From the NCBI RefSeq assembly GCF_040546025.1, contig NZ_JBEPNA010000003.1, positions 1-64,000 on the forward strand: a DNA stretch of 64,000 nucleotides, read 5' to 3'. A program made the translations under genes and the position numbers. Each line of letters starts with the position of its first letter. The stretch's first letter is position 1. The DNA is from Marisediminicola sp040546025. Lineage in GTDB: Bacteria > Actinomycetota > Actinomycetes > Actinomycetales > Microbacteriaceae. The notes under the pieces were generated by a model, which saw only the letters and a program-made list of their open reading frames with translations, did no database searches and had not been told where the DNA came from. This document shows positions 16,309-24,303 of the stretch, piece by piece.

Positions 16309-16575
16309 CTACCCGAACCTCGCCACGGATCGGGCCTTCGCCTTCTCGGCCTCGACGGCGCGGTCCTTCGGCGGGGCGACGGCGACGAGGTCGTCGAGCA
16401 GGTGACGGGTCACATGGGCGATTTCCTCGACAGCCTGGGTGAACGTGTCGGTGTTGGCTTTCGACGGCGTGGTGGTTCCGCTGATCTTGCGCACGTACTG
16501 CAGAGCGGCGGCGTGCACCTCATCGTCGTTCGCGGCGGGCTCGAAGTTGTGGAGGGTGTGGATGTTTCGACACAT
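16309..16575 (-). CDS. DUF2277 family protein
   Basis: About 88 residues. The N-terminus MCRNIHTLHNFEP and the ALQYVRKISG segment are the hallmarks of DUF2277, a small conserved cytosolic family of unknown function. Length is normal for the family. The start is fixed by the conserved MCRNI. No strong ribosome site. Stands alone between the MFS gene and the ROK promoter region. Confidence 0.88.
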   Translation of the reverse strand: MCRNIHTLHNFEPAANDDEVHAAALQYVRKISGTTTPSKANTDTFTQAVEEIAHVTRHLLDDLVAVAPPKDRAVEAEKAKARSVARFG

Positions 16576-16638
16576 GCTTCGAGATTAAGCGCGCGGGGCG
16601 GGCATTGCCAGTGCTGCGGGACCCTCCATCGACGGCAC

Positions 16639-16654
16639 CGAAATGGCCATTTCG
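16639..16654. promoter_or_regulatory. Candidate ROK operator palindrome
   Basis: CGAAATGGCCATTTCG, a perfect 16-bp palindrome about 40 bp upstream of the ROK -35 box; a second, imperfect CGAACTAATTCG follows at 16663-16674. Likely binding sites of the ROK repressor itself. Confidence 0.6.
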
Positions 16655-16694
16655 TCGCCGGGCGAACTAATTCGGAGATTTTTTTGCCGGTATG

Positions 16695-16724
16695 TTGACG
16701 GAAAAATTGGGGTCCTCTTATCGT
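16695..16724 (+). promoter_or_regulatory. Leaderless promoter of the ROK-sulfatase operon
   Basis: TTGACG (16695-16700), 18-bp spacer, TATCGT (16719-16724), then six bases to the GTG at 16731. Transcription would start at or next to the GTG, which decides the gene start. Confidence 0.7.
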
Positions 16725-16730
16725 TGGTGG

Positions 16731-17969
16731 GTGTCCAAGCCCAACGGAGTGCACGCACTCGTCCGACGAACCCACGAAGAGCGGGTGCTCGCCCTGTTGC
16801 GCGAGCGCGGCGCGCTCCGCCGTGCGGAAATCGCCAACCAAGTCGGCCTTTCCCGTACTACGTTGTCGGAGATCGCAAATAGCCTCCTGGAGCGCCGCGC
16901 CATCGTCGTCGTGGACACGGATGCGGTGTCGCGTGAGGGGAGCGGGCGCCCAGCGGAGCGGCTCGCGCTCGACCCCGCGTCTGGCCAGTTTCTGGGACTC
17001 GACTTCGGTCACCGTCGCGTGCACGTCGCGGTAGCCGATGCATCGCACGAGATCATCGCGTCAGGGTTGGTGCGCTATTCTGCGGACACCTCCTGGACCG
17101 ACCGCATGGACTCGGCGTTCGCACTGATCGACGGGCTGATGGAGCAGACGGGAGTGCATTTCGGCGCCCTCCAAGGAATCGGAATCGGCGTCGTCGGCCC
17201 CTTCTCATCCCTTCCCAAGGGGCGCGTTGCCGAAGCGCAGAATGCCCGCTGGGAGGTGAGCGAGCTCGTCGAGGCCGCCTTCGCGAAGCGCTTTGACGCC
17301 CCCGTCATCGTCGACAACAACAGCCGCTTCGCCGCACTGGCCGAGGCGATCAGCGGTAACGCCGACAACATCAATGACCTGATCTACGTGCGCCTCTCCG
17401 ACGGCATCGGCGGTGGGCTAGTCGTCGGAGGGCGCCTCATCACCGGCTCGGCGGGGTTCGCGGGCGAGGTCGGCCACATCGTCGTTCGCCCCGACGGGGG
17501 CATCGACTGCCGCTGCGGAAAGCGGGGATGCCTCGAAACGGTCGCATCGGTTCCCGCCATCCTCCGGGAGTGCGGCAGCCGGGGTGTCCCACTCGACAAC
17601 CTCGAGGAGTTGCAGGCAGCGGTCACTCGGGCCGACCCGATCGTCAACGGCGTGCTAATGGATGCCGGCAGCGACCTCGGTCGCGTCCTCGGCGCCTTGG
17701 CGGTCGCGCTCAACCCCTCTGACATCGTCATCGGCGGCCACATCGCGACGATTGCGCCCGCCATTGTGCAACAGGTCACGACCACTCTCACCTACGAACT
17801 CTTCTCATTCCAAGCAGCCACTCCGGACATCCGGGTCACCAGGCTGAGCGATGACGATGGCGCGCTCGGAGCGCTCGCAGCGCTGTTCCACCAATCACCA
17901 CTTCTCGCCAGTTACCCGGCACCGGCAGCTCCCGCCAGCGCCCCCCATCTCCAAAGGAGCATTTCATGA
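16731..17969 (+). CDS. ROK-family transcriptional regulator of the sulfatase operon
   Basis: About 412 residues. N-terminal winged helix (RGALRRAEIANQVGLSRTTL) and a ROK sugar-kinase-like domain with DFGHRRVHVAV, the GIGIGVVGP segment, EVGHIVV and the zinc motif CRCGKRGCLET. ROK repressors sense sugars or sugar derivatives, hinting that the sulfate esters handled by this operon may be sulfated sugars. An ATG at 16692 is possible, but it precedes the promoter boxes; GTG 16731 suits a leaderless mRNA. Its stop overlaps a 10-codon ORF by ATGA, linking it to the transporter genes. Confidence 0.88.
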   Translation: MSKPNGVHALVRRTHEERVLALLRERGALRRAEIANQVGLSRTTLSEIANSLLERRAIVVVDTDAVSREGSGRPAERLALDPASGQFLGLDFGHRRVHVAVADASHEIIASGLVRYSADTSWTDRMDSAFALIDGLMEQTGVHFGALQGIGIGVVGPFSSLPKGRVAEAQNARWEVSELVEAAFAKRFDAPVIVDNNSRFAALAEAISGNADNINDLIYVRLSDGIGGGLVVGGRLITGSAGFAGEVGHIVVRPDGGIDCRCGKRGCLETVASVPAILRECGSRGVPLDNLEELQAAVTRADPIVNGVLMDAGSDLGRVLGALAVALNPSDIVIGGHIATIAPAIVQQVTTTLTYELFSFQAATPDIRVTRLSDDDGALGALAALFHQSPLLASYPAPAAPASAPHLQRSIS

Positions 17970-17998
17970 TCAACGCGACGACGGAATGCGGCGCATGA
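17966..17998 (+). CDS. 10-residue leader ORF coupling ROK gene and ABC permease
   Basis: ATG at 17966 behind a strong AAAGGAG site (17953-17959) encodes MINATTECGA and stops at 17996-17998. Both ends overlap neighbours by ATGA: its start overlaps the ROK stop and its stop overlaps the permease start at 17995. The permease has no good ribosome site of its own, so its translation should depend on this ORF. The peptide holds one Cys two codons before the last. Cysteine-rich leader ORFs with translational coupling regulate actinobacterial sulfur genes; whether a single Cys suffices is open. A frameshifted permease start is the alternative reading. Confidence 0.6.
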   Translation: MINATTECGA

Positions 17999-18810
17999 CG
18001 ACACTTAATGCGGCGCCCGAGACCGCAGCAATCGCAACCGAGGCGCGCGCCCAGTCGGGTGGAGTCCTCCGCCGGCGGATGCTGCTGCTCAATGTTGTGT
18101 CAGTCATCGCTGGCATCGGTATCTGGTGGGCTCTCGCGCTCAACGGGTTCAACTTCCCGGCCCCGCCCGAGGTTGTGGCGAAGGCCGGGCAGCTCCTCGC
18201 CAACGGTTCGCTCCAGGCCGACATCGTCGCGAGCCTCGGCCGCGTCCTGACCGGTTTCGGATTGGGCACGGCCGTCGCGATCCCGGTCGGGTTCCTGATG
18301 GGTTGGTACACCACGGCCCGGGGCCTGATCGAACCGTGGGTGCAGTTCTTCCGGACGATTCCTCCGCTCGCCATCATCCCCCTCGCGATCGTACTCATGG
18401 GCATCGACGAGGCGCCGAAGATCTTCGTGATCTTCCTAGCCGCCTTCCTGGCGTGTGTGATCTCCACATTCCAAGGCGTCGTCAACGTCGACAAGACGCT
18501 CATCAACGCGGCCAGGGTACTCGGAGCCAAGGACGGCCGCATCTTCGTCCGAGTCGTCATCCCGGCATCGACGCCGTTCATCCTCGTCGGGATGCGGGTG
18601 GGACTCGGCTCGGCCTGGGCGACCCTGGTTGCCGCCGAGCTCATCGCCGCCCAGCAGGGACTCGGCTACCGAATGCAGAACGCGCAGCTCTACTACGACC
18701 TCGCGACGATCTTCGTCGCCCTCATCACGATTGGGATCCTTGGGCTGCTCATGGACCGGATCCTTCTCTTCGCCGAACGCAAACTCACGGGATGGCAGGA
18801 ACGCCGATGA
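17995..18810 (+). CDS. ABC transporter permease, sulfonate/sulfate-ester type (SsuC/TauC-like)
   Basis: About 271 residues with six hydrophobic helices and the binding-protein-dependent permease loop (INAARVLGAKDGRIFVRVVI, near residues 163-182) that contacts the ATPase. PAPPEVV after helix 1 and the RTIPPLAIIPLAI segment are typical of the Ssu/Tau/nitrate group. Located in the plasma membrane. Start ATG 17995 overlaps the leader ORF stop; ATG 17986 is an alternative. Its stop overlaps the ATPase start by ATGA. The adjacent sulfatases suggest organosulfate uptake rather than taurine. Confidence 0.88.
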   Translation: MTTLNAAPETAAIATEARAQSGGVLRRRMLLLNVVSVIAGIGIWWALALNGFNFPAPPEVVAKAGQLLANGSLQADIVASLGRVLTGFGLGTAVAIPVGFLMGWYTTARGLIEPWVQFFRTIPPLAIIPLAIVLMGIDEAPKIFVIFLAAFLACVISTFQGVVNVDKTLINAARVLGAKDGRIFVRVVIPASTPFILVGMRVGLGSAWATLVAAELIAAQQGLGYRMQNAQLYYDLATIFVALITIGILGLLMDRILLFAERKLTGWQERR

Positions 18811-19646
18811 TCGCCACAAGCACGACCGAGTCGAAGATCTCGGTCAGAGGAGTGACCAAGGTCTTCCCGCTCGGCACAGAGACCTTCGTCGCACTGGACA
18901 ACGTCTCCCTCGACATCGCAGACAACGAGTTCGTCACCGTGGTCGGCCCATCGGGCTGTGGCAAGAGCACGATGATGAACATCCTTGCCGGCCTTGAGGA
19001 GCCGACGAGCGGCGAGGCTCTGGTGGACCGCGAGCGCGTCTCAGGTCCCGGGCCCGAGCGTGGCGTGATATTCCAGCAGTATGCACTGTTCCCCTGGCTC
19101 ACGGTGCGAAAGAACGTGGAGTTCGGGCTCGCCACCGCACGGGTCTCGAAGGCGGAGCGCCGAGAGCGCGCCGACTACTTCATCCGCATGGTGGGACTGG
19201 AGCAGTTCGCGGATGCCCTCCCGAAGATGCTCTCGGGTGGGATGAAGCAACGCTGTGCCATTGCCAGGGCGTACGCGGTGAACCCGTCGATCCTCCTCAT
19301 GGACGAGCCGTTCGGTGCGCTCGACGCCCTCACACGAGTGAAGCTCCAAGAGCAGCTCCTCGAGACCTGGAGCAAGGAAAAGCGCACAGTGATGTTCATC
19401 ACACACGACGTCGACGAGGCGGTATTCCTTGCCAACCGCGTGGTCATTATGGCCGCCCGTCCCGGCCGCATCTACGACATCGTCGAGGTCAACCTTCCCT
19501 ATCCGCGCACTGAGGAGATGCGGTTGAGCCCCGAGTTCACAGAACTGCGAAACCGCGTCTGGCACTCCGTCTACCACCAAGAGCCCGGCCGCACGGCCGA
19601 CACAACGCCGTCAAGAGCGATGGCACCAACTGAAAAGGAAATCTGA
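18807..19646 (+). CDS. ABC transporter ATPase, sulfonate/sulfate-ester type (SsuB/TauB-like)
   Basis: About 279 residues: Walker A GPSGCGKST, Q-loop IFQQYALFPW, signature LSGGMKQR, Walker B ILLMDEPFGALD, switch His in FITHDVDEA. The FQQYALFPWLTVRKNV stretch is standard for the nitrate/sulfonate/taurine ATPases. It powers the permease encoded upstream, with ATGA overlap at 18807-18810. The C-terminal 25 residues are Thr/Ser/Pro-rich. Its stop TGA overlaps the first base of the binding-protein ATG. Confidence 0.9.
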   Translation: MIATSTTESKISVRGVTKVFPLGTETFVALDNVSLDIADNEFVTVVGPSGCGKSTMMNILAGLEEPTSGEALVDRERVSGPGPERGVIFQQYALFPWLTVRKNVEFGLATARVSKAERRERADYFIRMVGLEQFADALPKMLSGGMKQRCAIARAYAVNPSILLMDEPFGALDALTRVKLQEQLLETWSKEKRTVMFITHDVDEAVFLANRVVIMAARPGRIYDIVEVNLPYPRTEEMRLSPEFTELRNRVWHSVYHQEPGRTADTTPSRAMAPTEKEI

Positions 19647-20659
19647 TGACATACACGAGGAAGATGCTCGGCGCCGTTGCCGCTAGTGTCGCCGTCATGC
19701 TGGGCATGGCCGGATGTGCGACCGAGAGCGGAAACGCGACGGTCGACGGCGAGGCCGTGGAGATGATCGATGTGCGCTTCGGCTATATCGGTGACTTCAA
19801 CGGCACGAGCCTTCTGGCCGTCGCCGAGAGCGAAGGGTTCTGGGAAGATCACGGAATCAGCATCGAGACCACCTCGTTCACCAATGGGCCGCTGCAGATT
19901 CAGGCTCTCGGCACCGGCGACCTCGACTTCGGCTATATCGGCCCGGGCGCAATGTGGCTTCCCGCCTCTGGCGAGGCCAAGGTCGTCGCGATCAACACCC
20001 TCGGCAACGCGGACCGTGTCATCGCGCACGCGGGCATCGACTCGATCGAAGACCTGCGCGGCAAGAAGGTGGCCGTTCCGGAAGGTACCTCCGGCGACAT
20101 GATCCTCACCCTCGCCCTCGAGCGAGCGGGCATGACCAAGCAGGACGTGGAATTCGTTCCCATGGACCCCGCAACGCTGGTGTCGGCTTTCTCCTCCAAC
20201 GCCGTTGATGCGGCAGGGTTCTGGTATCCCGCAATCGCGACGATCAAGGAACAGGTTCCCGATCTGGTCGAGCTCGCTAAGAACAGCGACTTCTCGGACG
20301 AGGTGTCATTCCCGACGGCGTTCGTGGCCGGCACGGACGTTGTCGAAGGCGACGAGGAAATGATGACCCGGGTGCTTGGCGCGCTGCGCGACGCCATCGA
20401 GTTCCGTAGCGCGAATATGGAGGAGACCATTCAACTGACCGCCGACTTCCTTGCGATCGACGCGGACCAGGTAGCGGCCGATGCAGGCAATGTCGAAGTC
20501 CTCTCGCTCGAAGAGCTCGATGCGATGACCGCAGATGGGACGATCGAGCGCTGGCTCTCGGGGATGAACGACTATTTCGTTGGCGCAGGAAAGCTCACCG
20601 ACCCGCTGGACCCCTCGGAGTATTACACCGGCGATCTCTTCCTGAGCGCAGGGGAGTAA
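19646..20659 (+). CDS. Lipoprotein substrate-binding protein of the sulfate-ester transporter
   Basis: About 337 residues. Lipoprotein signal MTYTRKMLGAVAASVAVMLG with lipobox MAGC (Cys 24), then an NMT1/SsuA-like periplasmic-binding fold (FGYIGDFNGTSLLAVAESEG; GDLDFGYIGPGA; GKKVAVPEGTSGD). It would be anchored outside the membrane and capture the organosulfate. A strong AAAGGAAA site sits in the end of the ATPase gene. The stop TAA overlaps the sulfatase ATG by one base (20659), so the transporter and first sulfatase are tightly coupled. Confidence 0.88.
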   Translation: MTYTRKMLGAVAASVAVMLGMAGCATESGNATVDGEAVEMIDVRFGYIGDFNGTSLLAVAESEGFWEDHGISIETTSFTNGPLQIQALGTGDLDFGYIGPGAMWLPASGEAKVVAINTLGNADRVIAHAGIDSIEDLRGKKVAVPEGTSGDMILTLALERAGMTKQDVEFVPMDPATLVSAFSSNAVDAAGFWYPAIATIKEQVPDLVELAKNSDFSDEVSFPTAFVAGTDVVEGDEEMMTRVLGALRDAIEFRSANMEETIQLTADFLAIDADQVAADAGNVEVLSLEELDAMTADGTIERWLSGMNDYFVGAGKLTDPLDPSEYYTGDLFLSAGE

Positions 20660-22155
20660 TGAGCAAGGCGAGCAACATCCTCTTTCTAATGACCGACCAG
20701 CACCGCGTCGACACGCTCGGTGCCTACGGAAATCGGCTGGCCGCAACTCCCGTTCTGGACGAATTGGCGAGAACGGGAACACGGTTCGACCGCTGGTACA
20801 CGCCGACAGCAATCTGCACGCCGGCGAGGGCGAGCCTGCTCACCGGGCAGGCTCCCTTCCGGCACAAAGTTCTAGCCAACCATGAGCGTAACGTCGGCTA
20901 TCTGGAGGATCTGCCCGACGGGCAGTTCACCTTCTCGGAGGCGTTGCGGGACAAGGGCTACAACTGCGGCTTGATCGGAAAATGGCACATCGGAAACCAC
21001 AAGCGGGCCGCCGACTTGGGCTTCGACGGCCCCGATCTGCCCGGCTGGCACAACCCGGTCGAGAATGAGGACTACCTCGCCTATCTCAGCGAGAACGGAC
21101 TGCCTCCGTATGAGATCAGCGACCGTGTTCGCGGCGTGCTGCCGAACGGCGGGCCAGGCAACCTGTTAGCCGCTCGGCTGCACCAACCGGTCGAGGCGAC
21201 CTTCGAGTATTACCTGGCGACCCGAGCGATCGAGTTGTTGGAGCGCTACGCAGCGGATGCGGAGGAGTCGGGCACACCGTTTTTCCTTGAGCTCAGCTTC
21301 TATGGCCCGCACCTGCCCTACATCGTTCCCAATGAATACTTCGACATGTTCGATCCTGAACAGATCGAGCTGCCGAAGTCGATCTCCGAGGACTTCGTGG
21401 GCAAGCCTCCCGTGCAGAAGAACTACAGCGCGCACTGGACGTTCGACACAATGCCGCTCGCGGTGTCCCGCAAGCTGATCGCGGTCTATTGGGGCTACGT
21501 GGCCCTGATCGACAAGCAGATAGGGCGCGTGATCGAGGCAATGGAGCGACTCGGTCTCACCGGTGACACCGCCGTCTTCTTCACGTGCGACCACGGCGAG
21601 TTCACCGGCTCGCATCGGCTGCACGATAAGGGACCGGCGATGTACGAGGACATCTACCGCACGCCAGGGCTCCTGCGTGTGCCCGGCGCCCCCGCCGGAA
21701 TCGTGCGCACCGAGTTCGTCAGCCTGATGGATGCGACGGCCACGATTCTCGAGCTGGCAGGGATTGACCCGTCTCTAGCAGTCGACTCGCGCAGCCTAAT
21801 GCCGCTCGTGCGCGGCGAGGAGGTGGACTGGCAGGAAGACATCGTGTGCGAGTTCCACGGTCACCATTTTCCCTACCCCCAGCGGATGCTGCGTAATGAC
21901 AGGTACAAGCTTGTCGTCAACCCGGATTCGGTCAACGAGTTGTACGACCTCGAAATTGACCCCGACGAGCTGGTGAACGGCTACGAACAGGCGGGCATGG
22001 CAGAGATCAGGGCGAGCATGATGCGCCGGCTCTATGCCCTGCTGGTCGAGCGCGGCGACAACTTCTACCACTGGATGACCTCCATGTACGAAGTCGGCGA
22101 TGTGCTGCACGATCCGACGCTTAGCGGTCTCGATGAGTCGACCTACCAGAAATAG
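20659..22155 (+). CDS. Formylglycine-dependent sulfatase 1
   Basis: About 498 residues, sulfatase (alkaline-phosphatase-fold) family. Metal site near the N-terminus (NILFLMTDQHR), the formylglycine motif CTPARASLLTG (Cys 53, the residue oxidised by the encoded modifying enzyme), GKWHIG and TCDHGE. No signal peptide, so it acts in the cytosol on imported substrate and releases sulfate. Sequence features (TDQHRVDTLGAYGN; long C-terminal region) suit the choline-sulfatase/arylsulfatase branch, but the substrate is not readable. Starts directly at the binding-protein stop. Confidence 0.9.
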   Translation: MSKASNILFLMTDQHRVDTLGAYGNRLAATPVLDELARTGTRFDRWYTPTAICTPARASLLTGQAPFRHKVLANHERNVGYLEDLPDGQFTFSEALRDKGYNCGLIGKWHIGNHKRAADLGFDGPDLPGWHNPVENEDYLAYLSENGLPPYEISDRVRGVLPNGGPGNLLAARLHQPVEATFEYYLATRAIELLERYAADAEESGTPFFLELSFYGPHLPYIVPNEYFDMFDPEQIELPKSISEDFVGKPPVQKNYSAHWTFDTMPLAVSRKLIAVYWGYVALIDKQIGRVIEAMERLGLTGDTAVFFTCDHGEFTGSHRLHDKGPAMYEDIYRTPGLLRVPGAPAGIVRTEFVSLMDATATILELAGIDPSLAVDSRSLMPLVRGEEVDWQEDIVCEFHGHHFPYPQRMLRNDRYKLVVNPDSVNELYDLEIDPDELVNGYEQAGMAEIRASMMRRLYALLVERGDNFYHWMTSMYEVGDVLHDPTLSGLDESTYQK

Positions 22156-22161
22156 CCCGGT

Positions 22162-23592
22162 ATGACAGCTCCCACACCCCGCCCCAACATCGTAATGATC
22201 CTCACGGATGATCACGCGTCGCACTCCATCAGCTCCTATGGGTCAGTAATCAATCGCACGCCGCGCATAGACGAGATCGCGGAGAACGGTTGGCTGCTGG
22301 AGAACTGCTTCGCGACCAACGCGCTGTGCTCGCCGAGCAGGGCGTCGATTCTCACCGGTACGTATTCTCACGTCAACGGCGTCACAACGCTGCTGACCCA
22401 CATCGACGCGAGCCAACCGACCTTCGTCAGCCAGCTCCGCGATGCGGGCTACCGCACTGGAATCGTGGGCAAGTGGCACATGGGCGACGGCGAAGGCCAT
22501 GACCCGCAGGGCTTCGACTACTGGGATGTGCTCATCGATCAGGGTGAGTACTTCAACCCGCGATTCCTCTCGAAGGACGGGGTGCGAATCGTCGAGGGGT
22601 ACGCGACCGACGTGATCACCGATCTCTCCACGGCGTGGGTCGAGAGCCTTGAGGGCGATGCGCCGTGGTGCCTGCTGGTCTACCACAAGGCACCGCACCG
22701 GCCGTGGGAACCCGACGAGAAGCACGCGGGCATGTACTCCGAACCGATCCCGGTCCCCTCGACCTTCTTTGACGACCATGAGGGCCGATCGGCGTCGACG
22801 AAGCGCGCGACCATGCGGATCGCGGAGTTCCTGGCCACCGAGGACCTCAAGCAAGAGGTACCAGCCGGTCTCACCTATGGGCAGATGGCGCTGTGGAAGT
22901 ATCAGCGCTACCTTGAGGACTACTTGGCGTGCGTCGCCTCCATCGATGACAACGTCGGACGCCTGACCGACTGGCTTCGCGCGAGGGGTGAGTTCGACGA
23001 CACGCTCATGATGTATTCGAGCGACCAGGGCTTCTTCCTCGGCGACCACGGCTGGTTCGACAAGCGCTTCATGTACGAAGAGGCGCTGCGGATGCCGCTG
23101 CTGCTCAGCTACCCGCGGGCGCTCTCCGGCGGCAACCTGCACTCCGGCATCGTCACGAACGTCGACTTCGCCCAGACGATCCTCGACGCCGCGAGTGTCG
23201 AGCACCATCCGCGGATGCAGGGTCGGAGCTTCTGGGGGGACATGACCGGGGTCGACTCGAACCCGCCCGCCGAGGGGGTCTACTACCGCTACTGGGAGAA
23301 CGACGACATCAACCACCGCGCGCCGGCGCACTACGGGTACCGCGACGATCGCTACAAGATCATCTACTTCTACAACGACGGCCTCGGAGTGCCCGGCTCG
23401 GGCCGGTTCAACTATCCGCCGGAATGGGAGATGTACGATCTCAACACCGACCCCGAAGAACTGGTCAACGTGATCGAGGCCCCCGATTACCGGGAAGTCC
23501 GAACGCGGATGACGCAGGCCCTCTGGCAGGCGCAGGCCGCAGTGGGAGACATCCCGCACGCCGGCCAGCCGCGCCCCACCGGTATGCTCTGA
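22162..23592 (+). CDS. Formylglycine-dependent sulfatase 2
   Basis: About 476 residues, a second sulfatase of a different subgroup. Metal ligands in NIVMILTDDHASH, formylglycine motif CSPSRASILTG (Cys 56), GKWHMGD, SSDQGFFLGDHGWFDKR and a Tyr-rich C-terminal lobe (YYRYWENDDINHRAPAHYGY). This pattern resembles mammalian heparan N-/iduronate-type and bacterial glycan sulfatases, which with the ROK regulator suggests a sulfated carbohydrate. No signal peptide: cytosolic. Six bases separate it from sulfatase 1. Two different sulfatases imply a disulfated substrate or two substrates. Confidence 0.9.
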   Translation: MTAPTPRPNIVMILTDDHASHSISSYGSVINRTPRIDEIAENGWLLENCFATNALCSPSRASILTGTYSHVNGVTTLLTHIDASQPTFVSQLRDAGYRTGIVGKWHMGDGEGHDPQGFDYWDVLIDQGEYFNPRFLSKDGVRIVEGYATDVITDLSTAWVESLEGDAPWCLLVYHKAPHRPWEPDEKHAGMYSEPIPVPSTFFDDHEGRSASTKRATMRIAEFLATEDLKQEVPAGLTYGQMALWKYQRYLEDYLACVASIDDNVGRLTDWLRARGEFDDTLMMYSSDQGFFLGDHGWFDKRFMYEEALRMPLLLSYPRALSGGNLHSGIVTNVDFAQTILDAASVEHHPRMQGRSFWGDMTGVDSNPPAEGVYYRYWENDDINHRAPAHYGYRDDRYKIIYFYNDGLGVPGSGRFNYPPEWEMYDLNTDPEELVNVIEAPDYREVRTRMTQALWQAQAAVGDIPHAGQPRPTGML

Positions 23593-23596
23593 CCAC

Positions 23597-23956
23597 ATGA
23601 GATCACGGTTCCCGCGCGGGGTATTCGAGCTGGGCGACGAGCCCGATCCGCGCTTCAGCCTCGCGAACGAGCGCACCTTTCTAGCCTGGATTCGCACTTC
23701 GCTCGCGCTGCTGCTCGCCGGCGTCGCGCTGGAAGCGCTGGATGCCCCGATCCAGGCCGAGCTCCGCCTCGCCTCCGCGCTCATCTTCATCGCCCTGGGC
23801 CTGGTGTCGATCGTGCACGCCTGGTGGTCCTGGGCCGCGACCGAGCGGTCGATGCGGATGGCGCGGCCGCTGCCGGGCCTCGCGATCGGCGCCGTGATCA
23901 CCAGTGGTGCCGCCATCGCAATCGTTGGCATCATCGTCGGGAGCCTGCTGGTGTGA
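23597..23956 (+). CDS. DUF202 membrane protein 1 (YidH-like)
   Basis: About 119 residues. DUF202 signature FSLANERTFLAWIRTSLALL after a short acidic N-terminus, then three transmembrane helices. Function of the family is unknown. It lies four bases after sulfatase 2 and overlaps the second DUF202 gene by GTGA, so it belongs to the sulfatase operon. An export or sulfate-handling role is conceivable but unsupported. Confidence 0.87.
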   Translation: MRSRFPRGVFELGDEPDPRFSLANERTFLAWIRTSLALLLAGVALEALDAPIQAELRLASALIFIALGLVSIVHAWWSWAATERSMRMARPLPGLAIGAVITSGAAIAIVGIIVGSLLV

Positions 23957-24303
23957 GCGGGATGAGAATTTTCGAGTCGGGACTGCAGCTAGAGCGCACG
24001 CTGCTCGCATGGCGTCGCACCTGCCTCGTCCTCGGGCTTGGAGTCGCCGTCTCCATCCGGTTCGGGGCGATCGCCGACCCGCTGATGGCATTGTTGGTCG
24101 GGGTGCCCGGTCTCGCGCTCGCCGGAGGCGCCTATGCGCTCACCTCGATTCGCTACCACCGCTCCACGCGGGCTATGTTGAACGACCCAACCGCCGCCAT
24201 CAGCGAGGGCGGGGCCATCGCGGCGGTGACGCTGGTCGCACTGTTGGTTGGGGTCGCCGCCCTCGTCTTCGTCGTGTCCCGGTCGGAGGTGCTGTGGAGA
24301 TAG
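23953..24303 (+). CDS. DUF202 membrane protein 2
   Basis: About 116 residues, a shorter DUF202 protein (GLQLERTLLAWRRTCLVLGL) with three hydrophobic helices. Paired DUF202 proteins of unequal type are common and probably form a hetero-oligomer. I start it at GTG 23953, overlapping the previous stop by GTGA with GGGAG upstream; ATG 23962 is the alternative. Its last 10 bases overlap the start of the formylglycine-generating enzyme gene. Confidence 0.82.
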   Translation: MSGMRIFESGLQLERTLLAWRRTCLVLGLGVAVSIRFGAIADPLMALLVGVPGLALAGGAYALTSIRYHRSTRAMLNDPTAAISEGGAIAAVTLVALLVGVAALVFVVSRSEVLWR

